A program made the translations under genes and the position numbers. Of a stretch of DNA of 64,000 bases, positions 1 through 12,788 are shown piece after piece. Position 1 is the stretch's first letter; each line of letters begins with the position of its first letter. This DNA comes from Anagrus nilaparvatae (taxonomy: Eukaryota; Arthropoda; Insecta; Hymenoptera; Mymaridae): NCBI GenBank assembly GCA_022575985.1, contig JAKSXM010000137.1:19734001-19798000 (forward strand), written 5' to 3'. A model generated the notes under the pieces. It did not search any database and had not been told where the DNA came from. It saw only the letters and a list, made by a program, of their open reading frames with translations.

Positions 1-3000
1 TTATATCTAACCTGGCGCCCAATTTTTTTTTTTTATTTTGTTGCAAATCGATAACTTTCATCTTCTTATTCTTCTTCTTTATTTACAGATTTTTTTTCTT
101 CTTATTCTTATATCTTATTGTTCTTCTTCTTAGGTATATTTAATATATTGTAGTATATATTTTTATATAAAAAATTATTATTTTTATTTTTTTTTGCACA
201 AAATTTTATGAATTATCTTAAATGAGATTCTTATAAAAATGCAGTTTTAGAAATGTCGAGTTGCAATGGTGTTTCATATGAGTATTTAAACATCCAGTAA
301 GACTTGTAGGGAATAAAGATTTGGATGCTGATCATTAAAGAACATTTTTTTCTTTATTTTTTAAAAATATTTTGAAATTATACTTACAGACTGAATATTG
401 AACTTTAAGAAGTTTCTGTAGGTTAAACTGTTTCTGTCATCTAAAGCCTTAAAATCTGTTAAAATTATATTTTCATGAACCTTTGAATTGAAAAATGAGG
501 TTTAGTAATCTTATTTATTCTCAATTAAGTATATTTTTTATTTGGAATTTATGGAATTTAGAGAAATTTCAAAAGTTTCAAGAACTGCCTTGATTTGACC
601 AGGATTTTTTATCAAAAATTTTCTCACCAAGAAATAAAATGAACCAAATGCCCATTTTTAGCCAAAATAACCAATGTTGAAAATATTTCCAAAATTAAAA
701 TTTTTGATGAAAGAAAATCTTGGTCTACAAAATGTTGTGCATACTTCCAAAAACTGTTTACTTTTCAAAAGTAAAAAAGAATCTGAACGAGAATTCAGTA
801 TTGATTTCCACTAAGTTTTGTATCTTATAATAATAATAATATTATAAAACTTTTAATATGTAGAAGGGGTCAAATATCTTAGCATAGAATAATATTTTTA
901 CGTATACTATTAAATGCACTTTATACCTATAATTTTGGAGATTTCAGAAATCTACAAGTCTTGCTGGATTTTTTTACGATGTAATTAAAAATTTTCTTAT
1001 TTTTTTAAATGGTTCATTTTTGAAGAAGTACAAAAAAATTGACCTTTAAATTCTAAAATGATCTTTCTTAAATGTCATGACTAAGTTGATCCATTTATCA
1101 AAATAAAATAATATTCATCAATCTAAAAGTAATAATAATATAAATAAAAAAATAAATAAATACCGAATTTTTCTAATATAAAACGAATTTCACAAAATTT
1201 TAAATCTATTTGAATTAAAATCAACAGTATCTGCTGAACTTATCAGTTGTTTTAAATAATTTATTTAATTTCATAAAAATTTTAAATACATACTTACTGA
1301 AATATACTACCTGAAAAAAATTTTATTTTACTTATCTAAGAATATAATTATTTTAAAAATACTTTTACATGACTGAACGTCCTTAACTTTAAAAATTCAA
1401 AAATGAATTCCTATATTCAATAATCCATTATTATTAGTAAAAAGTATATGTTTTCTTTTATATTGTGTTTTTTAAAAAATTTATGAAAAGAAATCCTCCA
1501 TTTTTTAATAAAAGAAAAGATAAATGAACATTTAATACTGTTGAATATATAAGCGAACATGTCTTACTATACTTGTCTGTAACTACTGAACCTTATAAAA
1601 GGGAATAATGTGTATATCATAAAGTAACGCTGGTTGTAATTTTTTTAAGTTCAAAAAATAATAACTTTTTATTTAAATATTAATAACAATTAAGTATATT
1701 AATTAATAATTAATTACAATGATTGTCTAATAAAATAAGAAAAAAAAGCCAAAATACTAGAAACCCCAAAAAAATCATATTTTCAATAACCATCATTTAC
1801 CAAAAAAAAAAAAACCTGGACAATTTTAAAACCCCACCTTAACTCCTCCTACGGCCATACACATAAATTCATGTAAAAGAGTGAAGAACTTATGTAGAAT
1901 CATGCATTTTGCAACGTCAGTATAACACCCTTGCAATCTAAAAAAAAAAAGAGCGCCAGGTCCTATTATATCTTGTATACATAAAAAGCCGACAAAACGA
2001 CATACACACACACATATACATTTATATATTTCGGTCAGCAGACATTCCATCAAGATGTTATCGAGAATAAAGATAGAAATAAGATTTTTGCTCGTGTGTA
2101 GAAAGAGAAAAAGATTATAATATTGGATAAAAGATATATTTACTGCGGGTGGTATTTTTGTACGTATAAACAAAAATATTTATTTATAGGTTAGACCTCT
2201 GGTTATTGAAATATTGGTCAGATTTTGATGTTTTTAATTAATTACAGGAATCAGATTTCTGAAAAAATTTGATTTGGATAATTTTGACCCAATTTTGACA
2301 TTCTGGTGGGCCCCAAACATGAAAATCAGTTTTATCACATTTAAGTTCAAATTCAATGTAAGAATACATGCTTTTTAAAAAATTGCCACTTTGTATAAAG
2401 CTGAAAATCAAAATACTATGAATAAGTCAAAAACAGTTTGCTTCAAACCCTACTTCACATCAAATGAGAAAACTTATCCTGCAATGGAGCTGGAATAAAA
2501 AAGTTAAAAAACTCCAATAACCCAAACTAAACCAAAGTCTAATATACACAAAAAGTATTCAACTCATGATATACATTTTGCAAAAGAATTCTCAAAAGCA
2601 TAGAATAAGAAGTAGATCAAAAATTTTTGTATAACTAAAAGAAAATATGAAAATAAAAAAATGTTTATACAGTACCACTACCAAGGTATCGAAAAAGAAC
2701 AATGTTTTAAAAATGAACCAACAAAATATTTGAGTATTATTATTATAATCTATTTAGGTATGTGTGTATTTGTATATTAGAATCAGTTCAAGAATGATAA
2801 TAAAAAAAAATATATATATTCATCCCATAGTGTGGTGGGTCTATAAAATACTAAAAGTTATTTTAAAATTTATAACTATATATTATTATATGTTGAGAGA
2901 ATTGAAAGTTTTTTGATAATGAATTTAAACATTTTTTTTTGTTTTTGTTTATGGAATTTCTATTGTTTTTAACCCTTTATAATGCATTTTACTTACTTAT

Positions 3001-3594
3001 TATATTTAAATCAAATTCAATAAATTATAGAGATTGATTTTAAGTAGCATATTCGAGCATACAAATTTTTGAGGATATTTTTGGAGATCAGTGAATGGTA
3101 ATTTTTATAATTTACAAATTCTTTGATTAGTGGTAAGAAATATCTAAAAAAAATTTATTAAAAATTAGGAAGTTTCAATAAATATAAGTACAGTTAAAGT
3201 AATTAGGTAATTGTCCAAAAAAATAATTATTAATAAGTTTGAGAATACTGACAAATCCTATCTTGCTTATACTCAAGAATACTTTGCACCTAAATAAATT
3301 GATTGTAATTATAAAAATAATGTAGATACTTTCGCATAAAACCAAGTTTTAATTATTTTTGATAGTCAATGAGTATAATAGACCTTGCGAACCAAATAAA
3401 TATCTAAAATTCCAAATTTAAAAAATTTTATAAGCTTATAATTTTTATTTTTAATAATGGAATCATATATGTCCAAAAAATTCGACAATTCTTTTTAATT
3501 ATAATATTTACATATTCTAAGAAAAGGCTAAAAATAATAATATTTATGTTTTTTTTTTTATTGTATTTTGTAAATAAATCTTAGCTAGTCAATG
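1..3594. other. AT-rich stretch without a gene
   Basis: No coding region or RNA gene is seen. Positions 60-135 are pyrimidine-rich (TTCTTC blocks) and resemble a polypyrimidine tract, but no exon follows. A short (TAA)n run lies near 826-843, and a CA-rich stretch lies near 2000-2020. The minus-strand frame at 1826-2173 has no domain and low-complexity residues, so I treat it as chance. Confidence 0.6.
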
Positions 3595-3770
3595 AAATTT
3601 TTGGGTCGCCCAAAGCATTTACGGAATTCTCATCGGCATCAAAATAATGGACCAAAATATATAGTAGGGGGTGGAAGACGTCGGCGGTTTATGTTGTGAT
3701 TGTTATACGCGTCCAGTTAAGGCCGATCTCGCGCCTGAGGGAGCCAACTCAGACCTATATTATACACTTT
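3595..3770. other. GC-richer island of unknown role
   Basis: This stretch has many CpG dinucleotides (near 3680-3745) in otherwise very AT-rich DNA. It has no open frame, no tRNA arms and no repeat partner in the window. It could be a regulatory element or a noncoding exon; composition is the only evidence. Confidence 0.3.
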
Positions 3771-4485
3771 ATATATATGGGCATATCTAGCTGATTTTGC
3801 AGAGAAAACGCTTTTTAACTCTAAAAATCTAGTACAGATTTTGAAAAGAAATTCAATAATGGAATAAAATTTGTATTAATTTAAGGATATTATGATGCCT
3901 ACATTGTCTCTGAGGCATTAAAACTCCAAACCAAATTTTTTTTAGCTTCAGATATTTCAGAGCTTATTATTGATAATTAGCTACTTAAACCCTTTTTTTA
4001 TAAAAAAAAGCTTTAACACACCTCTTTTTGATTATTGCTCCCATTTACTAAATTGTAAATACAGGGTAACCCGCATTCTTCAATCTCGATTTTATTCAAG
4101 CTTGCAGTTAACAAGTTAATGGCTCGCACAAAATCATAGTTTGCATCAAACGTGGAAAAATATAGACCGAATTTCATTAAAATTATAATTTCTAAAATCA
4201 AAAAAGTAATAGCATGATATTTAGAGGCCGGAATAGGGGCTAATCTTTTAAAATCAAATAGCTAGCACTTCATTTAGACCAAAAAAAATTTTGCAGCCAA
4301 ATTTAATAAATAAATCCATATATGATACGAGAAGAAGAGAAGCACAATATTATCATTATATACAAATAACTATTTAGGTAAAATATTATTTTATATAATA
4401 ATAATAATAATAAAGATAGCGGTGACTTTGGTATCGGTATATAGATATGTGGATTTACTGCATAAAAGAAGAAGAGAAACTATTT
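3771..4485. other. AT-rich stretch without a gene
   Basis: Nothing recognisable. The 62-residue minus-strand frame at 4013-4201 has no known motif. A (TAA)n microsatellite lies near 4397-4413. Confidence 0.5.
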
Positions 4486-4489
4486 AAAT

Positions 4490-4625
4490 CGGGCAATGGG
4501 AACCGCTTGGGGCGTGTCGATCTTGATATCTAGTCCTGAGCGCGAGTTTGCAAAGGTCGATTGAAAGCGAAGGTATGCGTATGGAGGTATAACTAAATAA
4601 GCAAAAGATTAGTATACGCGTGACT
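4490..4625. other. GC-richer island of unknown role
   Basis: A second CpG-containing island about 0.75 kb after the first, with CCTGAGCGCGAG near 4533-4544. No open frame or RNA fold was recognised. Possible cis-regulatory DNA, from composition only. Confidence 0.3.
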
Positions 4626-4629
4626 TGTA

Positions 4630-5043
4630 CTACTGATACACTACTGCTAAAATTATTAAAATAATTATTTTCTTCTCTTTTATGGGGCGTATGTAGAATT
4701 ATCTTATTTTATGTATGTATAATACTTGTTATTAAAAAAATTTGCTTTTTGATTATTTGGAGCTTACTGTTTATTACAATTGGATTATTTATTATTCATT
4801 ATTTTCTAGAATTCAAACAGAATTTTATCTATTTTTTTCTGAAAATGACTCCATTCTCAGAAAATATTTAATTCGTATCTTATTCTTGCAAATATTAAAT
4901 TTAAGGGTTCTGGTGAAAATTGTAGATTTTACAAATGGCTGATTCCATGTGAAACGTACGTTGACCTCCAGATGGGGTCTTCCGATTGGGCTGTAACTTT
5001 GCACAGGTGATTATATATATAAAATGTCCTCACTCCCCAAATT
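4630..5043. other. AT-rich stretch without a gene
   Basis: Nothing recognisable apart from a slightly GC-richer patch at about 4940-5000. The 66-residue frame at 4742-4942 is AT-driven and lacks any motif. Confidence 0.5.
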
Positions 5044-5295
5044 TTACGTCTTAAAATCATTTCTAGCCGTCTCTGTGAATTTTTGAAAATTAGGACCGAT
5101 TTTAAAGCTCTCAGCCACCAACTTTTGCTTCATTATATAAAAGCATGAAGAAATGTTAAAAATACTATTAGAAAAATGGTTTCGATCGAAAATTTCCCTG
5201 GCTATCCGAATTTTTAAACCGTTTTTTAAAATTTTCACGTGGAAACTCGGAAAATTGGAAAATGTGAGCCGTACCGGCTGTAGCTCATAACTCAA
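5044..5295 (-). repeat. Dispersed repeat copy with an 83-codon open frame
   Basis: The minus strand is related to the plus strand at 30606-30857. Both carry an 83-codon frame containing F-S-(N/D)-F-P-(S/A)-F and then I-R-I-(A/G)-R-E-I at similar spacing. Outside these blocks similarity falls quickly. I see no signal peptide, known domain or start context. The simplest reading is two old copies of one dispersed repeat; a small conserved peptide is less likely. Confidence 0.4.
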
Positions 5296-5559
5296 AACCC
5301 GTCACTTCAAATAACTTCAAACTGGGAGTAGAGACAGGGTATTCCATATACTTTCACCTGGTATTAATTTGGGTATGGGTATTTTCACATACGTAAAAGT
5401 TATAACGATAGTTAGTTAAATTTTCCGATTTTGAAAATGCAAATTTAGCGAAAAAAGCTATATTTATATGCAAATTTAGGCAGAACCGATTTCATATGTA
5501 AAATTTATCATAAAATAATTTTTTTTTTTTCCCTTTAAACCTTTTCTATTGATATATAA

Positions 5560-6912
5560 TTTCAGATTTTCCATTAGTTGTGTTTTTATTTTTGAAAAAA
5601 AAAACAGAAATCTCAGATTTTCCATTATTTGTGACAGAAATTTCAGATTTTCCATTAGTTGTGTTTTTTTTTTTTTGAAAAAAAAACAGAAATCTCAGAT
5701 TTTCCATTATTTGAGTTTTTTTTTTTGAAAAAAAAAACAGAAATCTCAGATTTTCCATTATTTGTGTTTTTTTTTTGGAAAAAAAAAACAGAAATCTCAG
5801 ATTTTCCATTATTTGAGTTTTTTTTTTTGAAAAAAAAAACAGAAATCTCAGATTTTCCATTATATGTGTTTTTTTTTTTGAAAAAAAAAACAGAAATCTC
5901 AGATTTTCCATTATTTGTGTTTTTTTTTTTGGAAAAAAAAAACAGAAATCTCAGATTTTCCATTATTTGTGTTTTTTTTTTTGGAAAAAAAAACAGAAAT
6001 CTCAGATTTTCCATTATTTGTGTTTTTTTTTTTGGAAAAAAAAACAGAAATCTCAGATTTTCCATTATTTGTGTTTTTTTTTTTGAAAAAAAAAACAGAA
6101 ATCTCAGATTTTCCATTATATGTGTTTTTTTTTTTGGAAAAAAAAAACAGAAATCTCAGATTTTCCATTATTTGTGTTTTTTTTTTTGGAAAAAAAAACA
6201 GAAATCTCAGATTTTCCATTATTTGTGTTTTTTTTTTTGGAAAAAAAAAACAGAAATCTCAGATTTTCCATTATATGTGTTTTTTTTTTTGAAAAAAAAA
6301 AACAGAAATCTCAGATTTTCCATTATTTGTGTTTTTTTTTTTGGAAAAAAAAAACAGAAATCTCAGATTTTCCATTATTTGTGTTTTTTTTTTTGGAAAA
6401 AAAAAACAGAAATCTCAGATTTTCCATTATTTGTGTTTTTTTTTTTGAAAAAAAAAAACAGAAATCTCAGATTTTCCATTATTTGTGTTTTTTTTTTTGA
6501 AAAAAAAAACAGAAATCTCAGATTTTCCATTATTTGTGTTTTTTTTTTTGAAAAAAAAAACAGAAATCTCAGATTTTCCATGATTTGTGTTTTTTTTTTT
6601 GAAAAAAAAAACAGAAATCTCAGATTTTCCATTATTTGTGTTTTTTTTTTTGAAAAAAAAAACAGAAATCTCAGATTTTCCATGATTTGTGTTTTTTTTT
6701 TTGAAAAAAAAAACAGAAATCTCAGATTTTCCATTATATGTGTTTTTTTTTTTGAAAAAAAAAACAGAAATCTCAGATTTTCCATTATTTGTGTTTTTTT
6801 TTTTGGAAAAAAAAAACAGAAATCTCAGATTTTCCAATAGTTGTGTTTTTTTTTTGAAAAAAAAAACAGAAATCTCAGATTTTCCATTATTTGTGTTTTT
6901 TTTTTTTGAAAA
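5560..6912 (+). repeat. Minisatellite, about 27 units of ~51 bp
   Basis: The core CAGATTTTCCAT recurs about 27 times, mostly every 50-53 bases. Each unit is CAGAAATCTCAGATTTTCCA, then TTATTTGTG, then about 11 T, G or GG, and about 10 A. The T-run/A-run pair makes a hairpin in every unit. Units differ by homopolymer length and by variants TTATTTG, TTATATG and TGATTTG, which recur within the array. The first units are irregular (short unit near 5613-5647). Long open frames on both strands (up to 393 codons) arise because the unit is about 17 codons without stops; they are not genes. Unit count is by eye. Confidence 0.95.
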
Positions 6913-9365
6913 AAATTTTATTTTTTTCATAAATATTAATCAGCTTTATTGTTTCCGAAGATTTTTTCGAAAGCTTACAGAAAAAGTAAAATAAATGAAA
7001 AAAGTTTCAGCGAAAAATTTTATTCAGAACATTTTTATAAATTAACTCAGAAATACCTTGAATAGTTTGATACCTATAATAGAACTCTGATGTACACCAA
7101 AACCTCATATTTACGATACGTTAACCCTCTCTTTGAAGTCCCAGTTTTAAACGATCGTTCAGACAAGAAGGAACAATTTCATAAATTTCGCTTTTTTAGT
7201 TTCATTCAAAAAAAAAATTATAATTTATATTCTCATATGTAGTAAAGAATACTTAATAATAAAGTAAATAGAAACAAGTCTTTTAAAAATTAACAATCCA
7301 AAATAAAATACAGGAACCGCAAATCTTTTAAAGTACCGCATGCGAAAAGCTCATTGCCAAATAAATTAAGTAAAAAAAATTATATGTGATATAAAATTTT
7401 TTTTTTGTAATTTACAACCACTAAACACAAAAAATATGTTAGGATTTTGATTGATAAATACAACTGCCCATTTTCATTCATAAAATTGCTAACAACAAAA
7501 ATTGCTTTTTGCAAGAAATAAAAGATAATTATTTACCATTCCTGACTTATTTCCAGAAAAAATATTATTTTAAAATCAAATGTTTTTGGTACAAGAAAAT
7601 TATTTATGAGTAATGTAATTATTTTATTTGAAAATATTTAATCATATTTGAAAAAATTAAAAAAGGGAGCCTGCAGGAGTTATGATTTATAAGAATAATT
7701 ATTAAGGGTTACCTGTATTCTACATGATAAATAACTGCGTTGAAGATGAGAGGATTCGCTAAGTAGCATAACAAAAGGCAACTTAATTATCTTATTCATT
7801 AAAATATAAAATATGAAATGCATTTTAATTAATTATAACGTAATTGAGTTGTTGTATAATGAAAGTAGTATTTTGAATAATGGAAAACAATTAATTACAA
7901 AATCTTATTTTATTTAAATTTACTTTTAAGTTCAAAACAGTAAATGTAAAACAATACTTGGTATTAACGATTCCAGCCTGTAATAAAGACCTTATTAATC
8001 AAGTGAATAATCTTTTAAATTCCATTTTAATTTCGTCTAAAAAATTACCAGATAAATAAAGCTAAATAAAACTTGCACTATTAATCTGATGACTTCAAAA
8101 AAAGGAAATTCGGGTTCAGCAAATCAAATTATATACAAATTTTTAGGTCCCTTTTTAAAATTTTGAAAATTGTTAGCCTTATTCCTTACCTTATGACCAA
8201 TTCTGCAATAATTTTAACAATCACTAATCTGCAGCTTTTAGGTTCAAATGGATTCTGAATTCGATTTCAGGAGACCAAAAAGCATAAATACCACTCACTT
8301 TTGCCCACGAAAGACTCAGGTGCACAAAAAATGCACTGTAGCGACTTGACTATTTAAATATTTTCTGGCAAATATTTAAAATCTTGATTTTTTCTTAAAT
8401 TCCTAAGTAGTCCATAGCCTTAATACACAAAAAAAATTATGAATTGATAATCATAAGAATCGAATTTTAACATAAATACTTGAATGACTAACAAAAAAGG
8501 AAAAAATATTTTTTTTTTCATGGTTTAAATGATTTTATAACTGTTTTTTGTACATTGTTACAAAATCTAATAGTTTAAAATACCAAGAAAACAGGTGTAA
8601 CAAAAGATTGAATAGAAATAATAGATTTTTTTTTTATTTAAAAAATAAAATACGTCTCATATACATGATAAGATTTTTAAAAAAAAATCTAAGCAAAGAA
8701 AATTTTTTAAATGAAAAAGTAAAAAAAAAAATAAGGTTACAATAGATTTAAATACAAATATAATAAATATAAAGAATGAAATTTTTTTGGGAAGAATAAA
8801 AGAAATAATAAAATAATACACTAATACCTAAAAAAATGTAAAATAAAATGTTTTACACTGCTAAATTTTTTTATTTATTGAAAATATATGTTTAATTTAT
8901 TAATTTGTTATCATAAAAGGGGAGACTATCACACTTGAAACACTGAATAATACCAAGTTAATTATGTGGCAAATTCTTGAAACCCTCCATTTATTCTAAT
9001 GGGTCTTTAGGATTCTTTTGCTGTTTTCAGATAACGCTTTTGCTCTGCTAATCAATGAAAACATGGACACACTGAGAAAAGTGTATGCTTAGGATAACCA
9101 AAATTTTAGTAAAGTTGCATTTAGTAATGATGACAAAAATGTTGGTTATCAGAACCAAAAAATTCAGTAGATTTTACCAAAAAAACTAAAAATAAAATAA
9201 AAAAAGAATTAAAAAGTAAATCTTTTTTAATATAGTGTGGCTAATTTTTTGAAAAAATTATTAAATTTCATAAAATCTTTAGATTTTTAAAATTTTAAAT
9301 AAAAAATTATCAGGTCGAAAACGCAAAATATTTAAAAATTTTTTTATTAAAATTGATTTTTCTAA
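6913..9365. other. AT-rich stretch without a gene
   Basis: No gene, RNA gene or element recognised. The 65-residue frame at 8548-8745 is lysine/asparagine-rich from A-rich DNA and is judged spurious. Confidence 0.6.
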
Positions 9366-9405
9366 GGATCTAAGCATAGAATTAATTTAATTCTATGGAT
9401 CTAAG
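9366..9405. repeat. 23-bp palindrome between 9-bp direct repeats
   Basis: Positions 9375-9397 form a palindrome (CATAGAATTAA mirrored by TTAATTCTATG). It is flanked by identical GGATCTAAG at 9366-9374 and 9397-9405. The layout imitates a target-site duplication around a minimal insert, but chance cannot be excluded. Confidence 0.4.
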
Positions 9406-9809
9406 AGGTCTTTTGAGACGAGCTTTTGTGCAAATTATTCCTTGTAAGAAATTTTTTTTTAATTTGAGCTCACGGTTTAGAGTTACAACTGTTTTCAGAA
9501 GTTCAAAATTTAAAAACTCAAAAAGTGGTCATTTTCATCACTTCATATCCTAAAATGATTTGTTTCAAAATGTAAAAATTAAATTGCTTTGTATTTATTA
9601 AACCCTTTTCTAAAACCAAATTTTTTTGTTTTTTATTTAATACATTCATTAAAGAGAAATAACAAAAAAACTACTTAGAGTCAAATTTTTTGATTTTTTT
9701 GATTTTTTCATAACTAGGACAGCCGACATCGATATTATTTTTGTGGTTTTTTTAATATAATATGAAAAGCTGACAGTATGGATTGAAATTTTTACGTTTT
9801 GCCCCCGGA

Positions 9810-9872
9810 CGTAAGAAAAGAATGACCCAGATCATAGTTTACGTATGATCTGGGCTATTCTTTATTTTTACG
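9810..9872. ncRNA. Candidate precursor-like hairpin, ~26-bp stem
   Basis: The arms 9810-9835 and 9845-9872 pair closely around a 9-nt loop. The inner part ACCCAGATCAT pairs with ATGATCTGGGCT apart from a two-base mismatch; the outer arms pair with small bulges. Length and stem resemble a microRNA precursor. It could equally be a small MITE, and neither strand nor expression can be read from the sequence. Confidence 0.35.
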
Positions 9873-10254
9873 GCCTTATAGAATAAAAATATACTATTAA
9901 GAAACATCTATTTGCTATTCAATACCACTTATCATTTAGAATCTGATGGAATACATAGAGCAATAGGTAAGCTTGTCTTGTTAAATAAAGTGCTTGCATA
10001 CTTTAGAGTAGTGGAATCTGAAATTACAAATACAGAGGAAGCAGCAGCAATAAAAAGAATGAAAAAAAAAAATAAACAAAAAAAAATGTGAAATAAATGA
10101 AAAGAAGAAATATAAAGCTACATACGAAAAAAGTGTACAGGATTCTGAGAAAAATGTCTTGCGGGATTATTGATAGCCCTGTATATATCGCGATGGGTTT
10201 ACCTATGACAAGGATAGAATTATACTAAAAGTTCAAAAAAGAAAAGAAATAAAA
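9873..10254. other. AT-rich stretch without a gene
   Basis: Nothing recognised. An A-rich patch spans about 10050-10130. Confidence 0.5.
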
Positions 10255-10590
10255 GCTCGAAAAAAAGCGGCAAGTGCCTCTAAGCGCCAATAGTAAATAC
10301 GCATGCGCTTAAATAATTCTTGTAGTGCATTTTTTTTAAGGTTATAAGGGTGGGAGAAACTGTGTGAAATTCGTACACGAATCGTTTTCTTTAAATTTCG
10401 TACGTGTCCTCGTTCCACCTCCGCGGTTTTTGCGCGCGCGAAATTTGCAGCTTCTTAAGCTCGAGATAAATACATTTTATATGCATATATAATATATAAG
10501 TAGAGAAAGACGAGACGAATTTTCAATTAGACTCGATTATGCAGCGGCCTCGACCAGAGAGGTTAGATTCCGCGAAAGTGCTGGTATATT
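10255..10590. promoter_or_regulatory. CpG-rich island with NRF-1-like and GCGCGCGCG motifs
   Basis: This is one of the most CpG-dense patches outside the histone relic. It contains ACGCATGCGCT near 10299-10309, which resembles an NRF-1 palindrome, and TTTTTGCGCGCGCGAAATTT near 10427-10446, which is E2F-like. A TATAAATA lies near 10600. Together these would suit a promoter, but no coding exon is visible within several kilobases on either side. The 61-residue frame at 10233-10418 is not recognisable. Confidence 0.3.
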
Positions 10591-10599
10591 TATGGGACT

Positions 10600-10960
10600 G
10601 TATAAATACAACTAAAAATTCGAGTTTCTGTCCTTATTCCCGTTTTTAACTTTTATTTATTTTTTACTTTCTTCACATTCGAATCAGATTTAATGTTAAG
10701 CTATATTTTATATATTGTCACTGCAATTTTAGCTGCTACAGTTACATCACCTAACGAGCTTATAGGGTACATAAAAAAGATAAAAGAATATTTATGGCAG
10801 TATGGGATCGGAATTCATTCATTCTCAATATATTTAAATCTATAGATTCCCATACAAACCCTTTTTTATTTATTTTAAAAGTTGCTTGTAAAACAGTGTC
10901 AAAAGCCAAAGATTTTTATGGTACTTAAAAAAAGAAAAAAATAATAAATATTTATAGTTT
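10600..10960. other. AT-rich stretch without a gene
   Basis: Nothing recognised. Confidence 0.5.
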
Positions 10961-10965
10961 ATGTA

Positions 10966-11069
10966 GGGTGATGGTACCAATTAATGTCCAATATCATGTT
11001 ATTCTTATGGATGACGAGTTTTCATTGACAGGAAAAAAAAAATTCGGTCACTAATTGGTACAGTCACCC
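10966..11069 (+). mobile_element. 104-bp MITE, TA-flanked
   Basis: The terminal inverted repeats are GGGTGATGGTACCAATTA at the left and TAATTGGTACAGTCACCC at the right. The element is flanked by TA at 10964-10965 and 11070-11071, as expected for Tc1/mariner-type insertion. A second copy in opposite orientation lies at 46131-46248, sharing the inner TATTCTTATGGATGACGAGT region with small changes. It is too short to encode a transposase. Confidence 0.8.
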
Positions 11070-11071
11070 TA

Positions 11072-12495
11072 TATGAATTAAAATTTATACGCATTATTAA
11101 AGCTCATAACTGTGCTTTTAGAAATAATCACACAATTTCTATCAGCTTTCAGAACTAAAATTTCTTTTGGCAGTTATTAGAAGAAAATAATTATAAGCAG
11201 AACTTTTTATAGAAATGAGTAGAGCTTTTTTACTAAATAATATTTTTTTTTTAATTTTGAGCAAAGAATGGTTTTGTATGATATCAAAATTAGAAACTTA
11301 TTTGTATTTTGGATTCTTCATTTACGAAAAAAGCATCATTTTTATTGCAAGCTGGTTTGAATAAATTAAACCCTAAATTTTGAAATCAGTGACTCAAAAA
11401 CCTTGTTAGAGGCAAAACTTTGTTATGATTTGCGAATAGATAATAACCACTTTTAATGAGGAGTGCTTTTCCTGATTTAAGGTTAATTGAATAATTTTAC
11501 ATATCTGGCATCTTCATATTCGTAATTGGCAATTCCAAATACCAATTTAATGGGCTTATTCTCTTTACAGTTTGTGAATATTGCAAACCACCTTTAAAAA
11601 TGGTGTTTTGTGCTAATTTAAGGGTGTAAGAATATTTTTGCACGAGCAAAAGCTCGATTTTCAAAACCAGTGACACGGAAAACCCTTAGTAGATTTTCTC
11701 TCATTTTGGTTGTCAAAAACAACCAAAACTCCCTGATTTGACTATACAGCAACTAAAATTTTTGACATCACATATTTCAAATAATAATTCCTTAATTTAT
11801 AGCAAATAATTTCCTGGAATTTGAAAATTTTTAGAATTTTATTTAAAATATATTTATTTATTACTGACCAATGACAACAACTCAAAAAAGTATTTAAAAA
11901 CTGTCATACTAACAGGGAATAAATTTTTGCCAAAAAGAAATATTTAACGTATTTTTTAAAAATTAGTTTATTTTTAAATTTTGTCAAAATAAAATGCATA
12001 AAGTTGGTAAATTTGAAAAATGTATTTGAAAAAGCTATACAAATATTTTAAAGTAAAGATCAAATCAAATAAATATTTTAAATTACTAATATTTGTCATT
12101 TAAAAGAATTTAAAAAATTTTGAATTTATAAAAAAATTTACCCTTTAAACTTCGCAGTATTTAAATGAATTTTTATGGAGATTTAAATTTTGAAGTGATT
12201 TAATTTATATAAAGAAAAAACAGAGTTCTTTTTTAATTTTTATTTAATTTATAAATTTGGGTAAAAATTAAATAATTTTTTTAATTACTTCATTCAGCAT
12301 CATACATTGCATTAAATGCTTTAAATTTCAATTATTTCAAGGATAATTCCATTAAATCTAAAATTTCCCGCGCATTGTTTTGACCTTTTTTTTGGACGAT
12401 GCTGTTTCTGTATCCCTTAAATCTTTAAATAGCACATATATACACAAAATGATCTATCACAAGTATATATGTAAAAGTATATATATAACACTTAT
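11072..12495. other. AT-rich stretch without a gene
   Basis: No gene or element recognised. Confidence 0.6.
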
Positions 12496-12502
12496 TTAAA
12501 GG

Positions 12503-12522
12503 AGCCGCATTGGAATGCGGTT
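12503..12522. other. Short GC hairpin
   Basis: AGCCGCATT (12503-12511) and AATGCGGTT (12514-12522) are complementary with one G-T pair. The nominal loop is only two bases, so the real loop would be larger. Function unknown. Confidence 0.3.
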
Positions 12523-12788
12523 CTACAACAGGTCCCAAAAAAAAGCACATAAAAAAAAGGGGTTGTGTGCGTAAAAGAATATGAAAAAAAGAAATAAAGA
12601 GAAATTAGAGAGAATCTTTCTTTACCCTATATCTTTTTTTTTATCTTTTTTTTTTATCACATATACATGTATGTACCTTTAATATTAGTGTAAGTGTACT
12701 TTTAAAACTACTGATGATGTGTGACTCTGTTATATATATATGAATTTATGTACATATTCTAGAAATGAGGGAAGAAGAAAAAAGGAAG

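Noticed and set aside
1826..2173. 115-codon minus-strand frame as a gene
   Set aside because: Its residues follow CA and T runs, with no domain or start context.
5659..6840. Open frame of 393 codons, with overlapping frames on both strands
   Set aside because: The frames consist only of the 51-bp minisatellite unit, are open on both strands at once, and show no protein-like composition.
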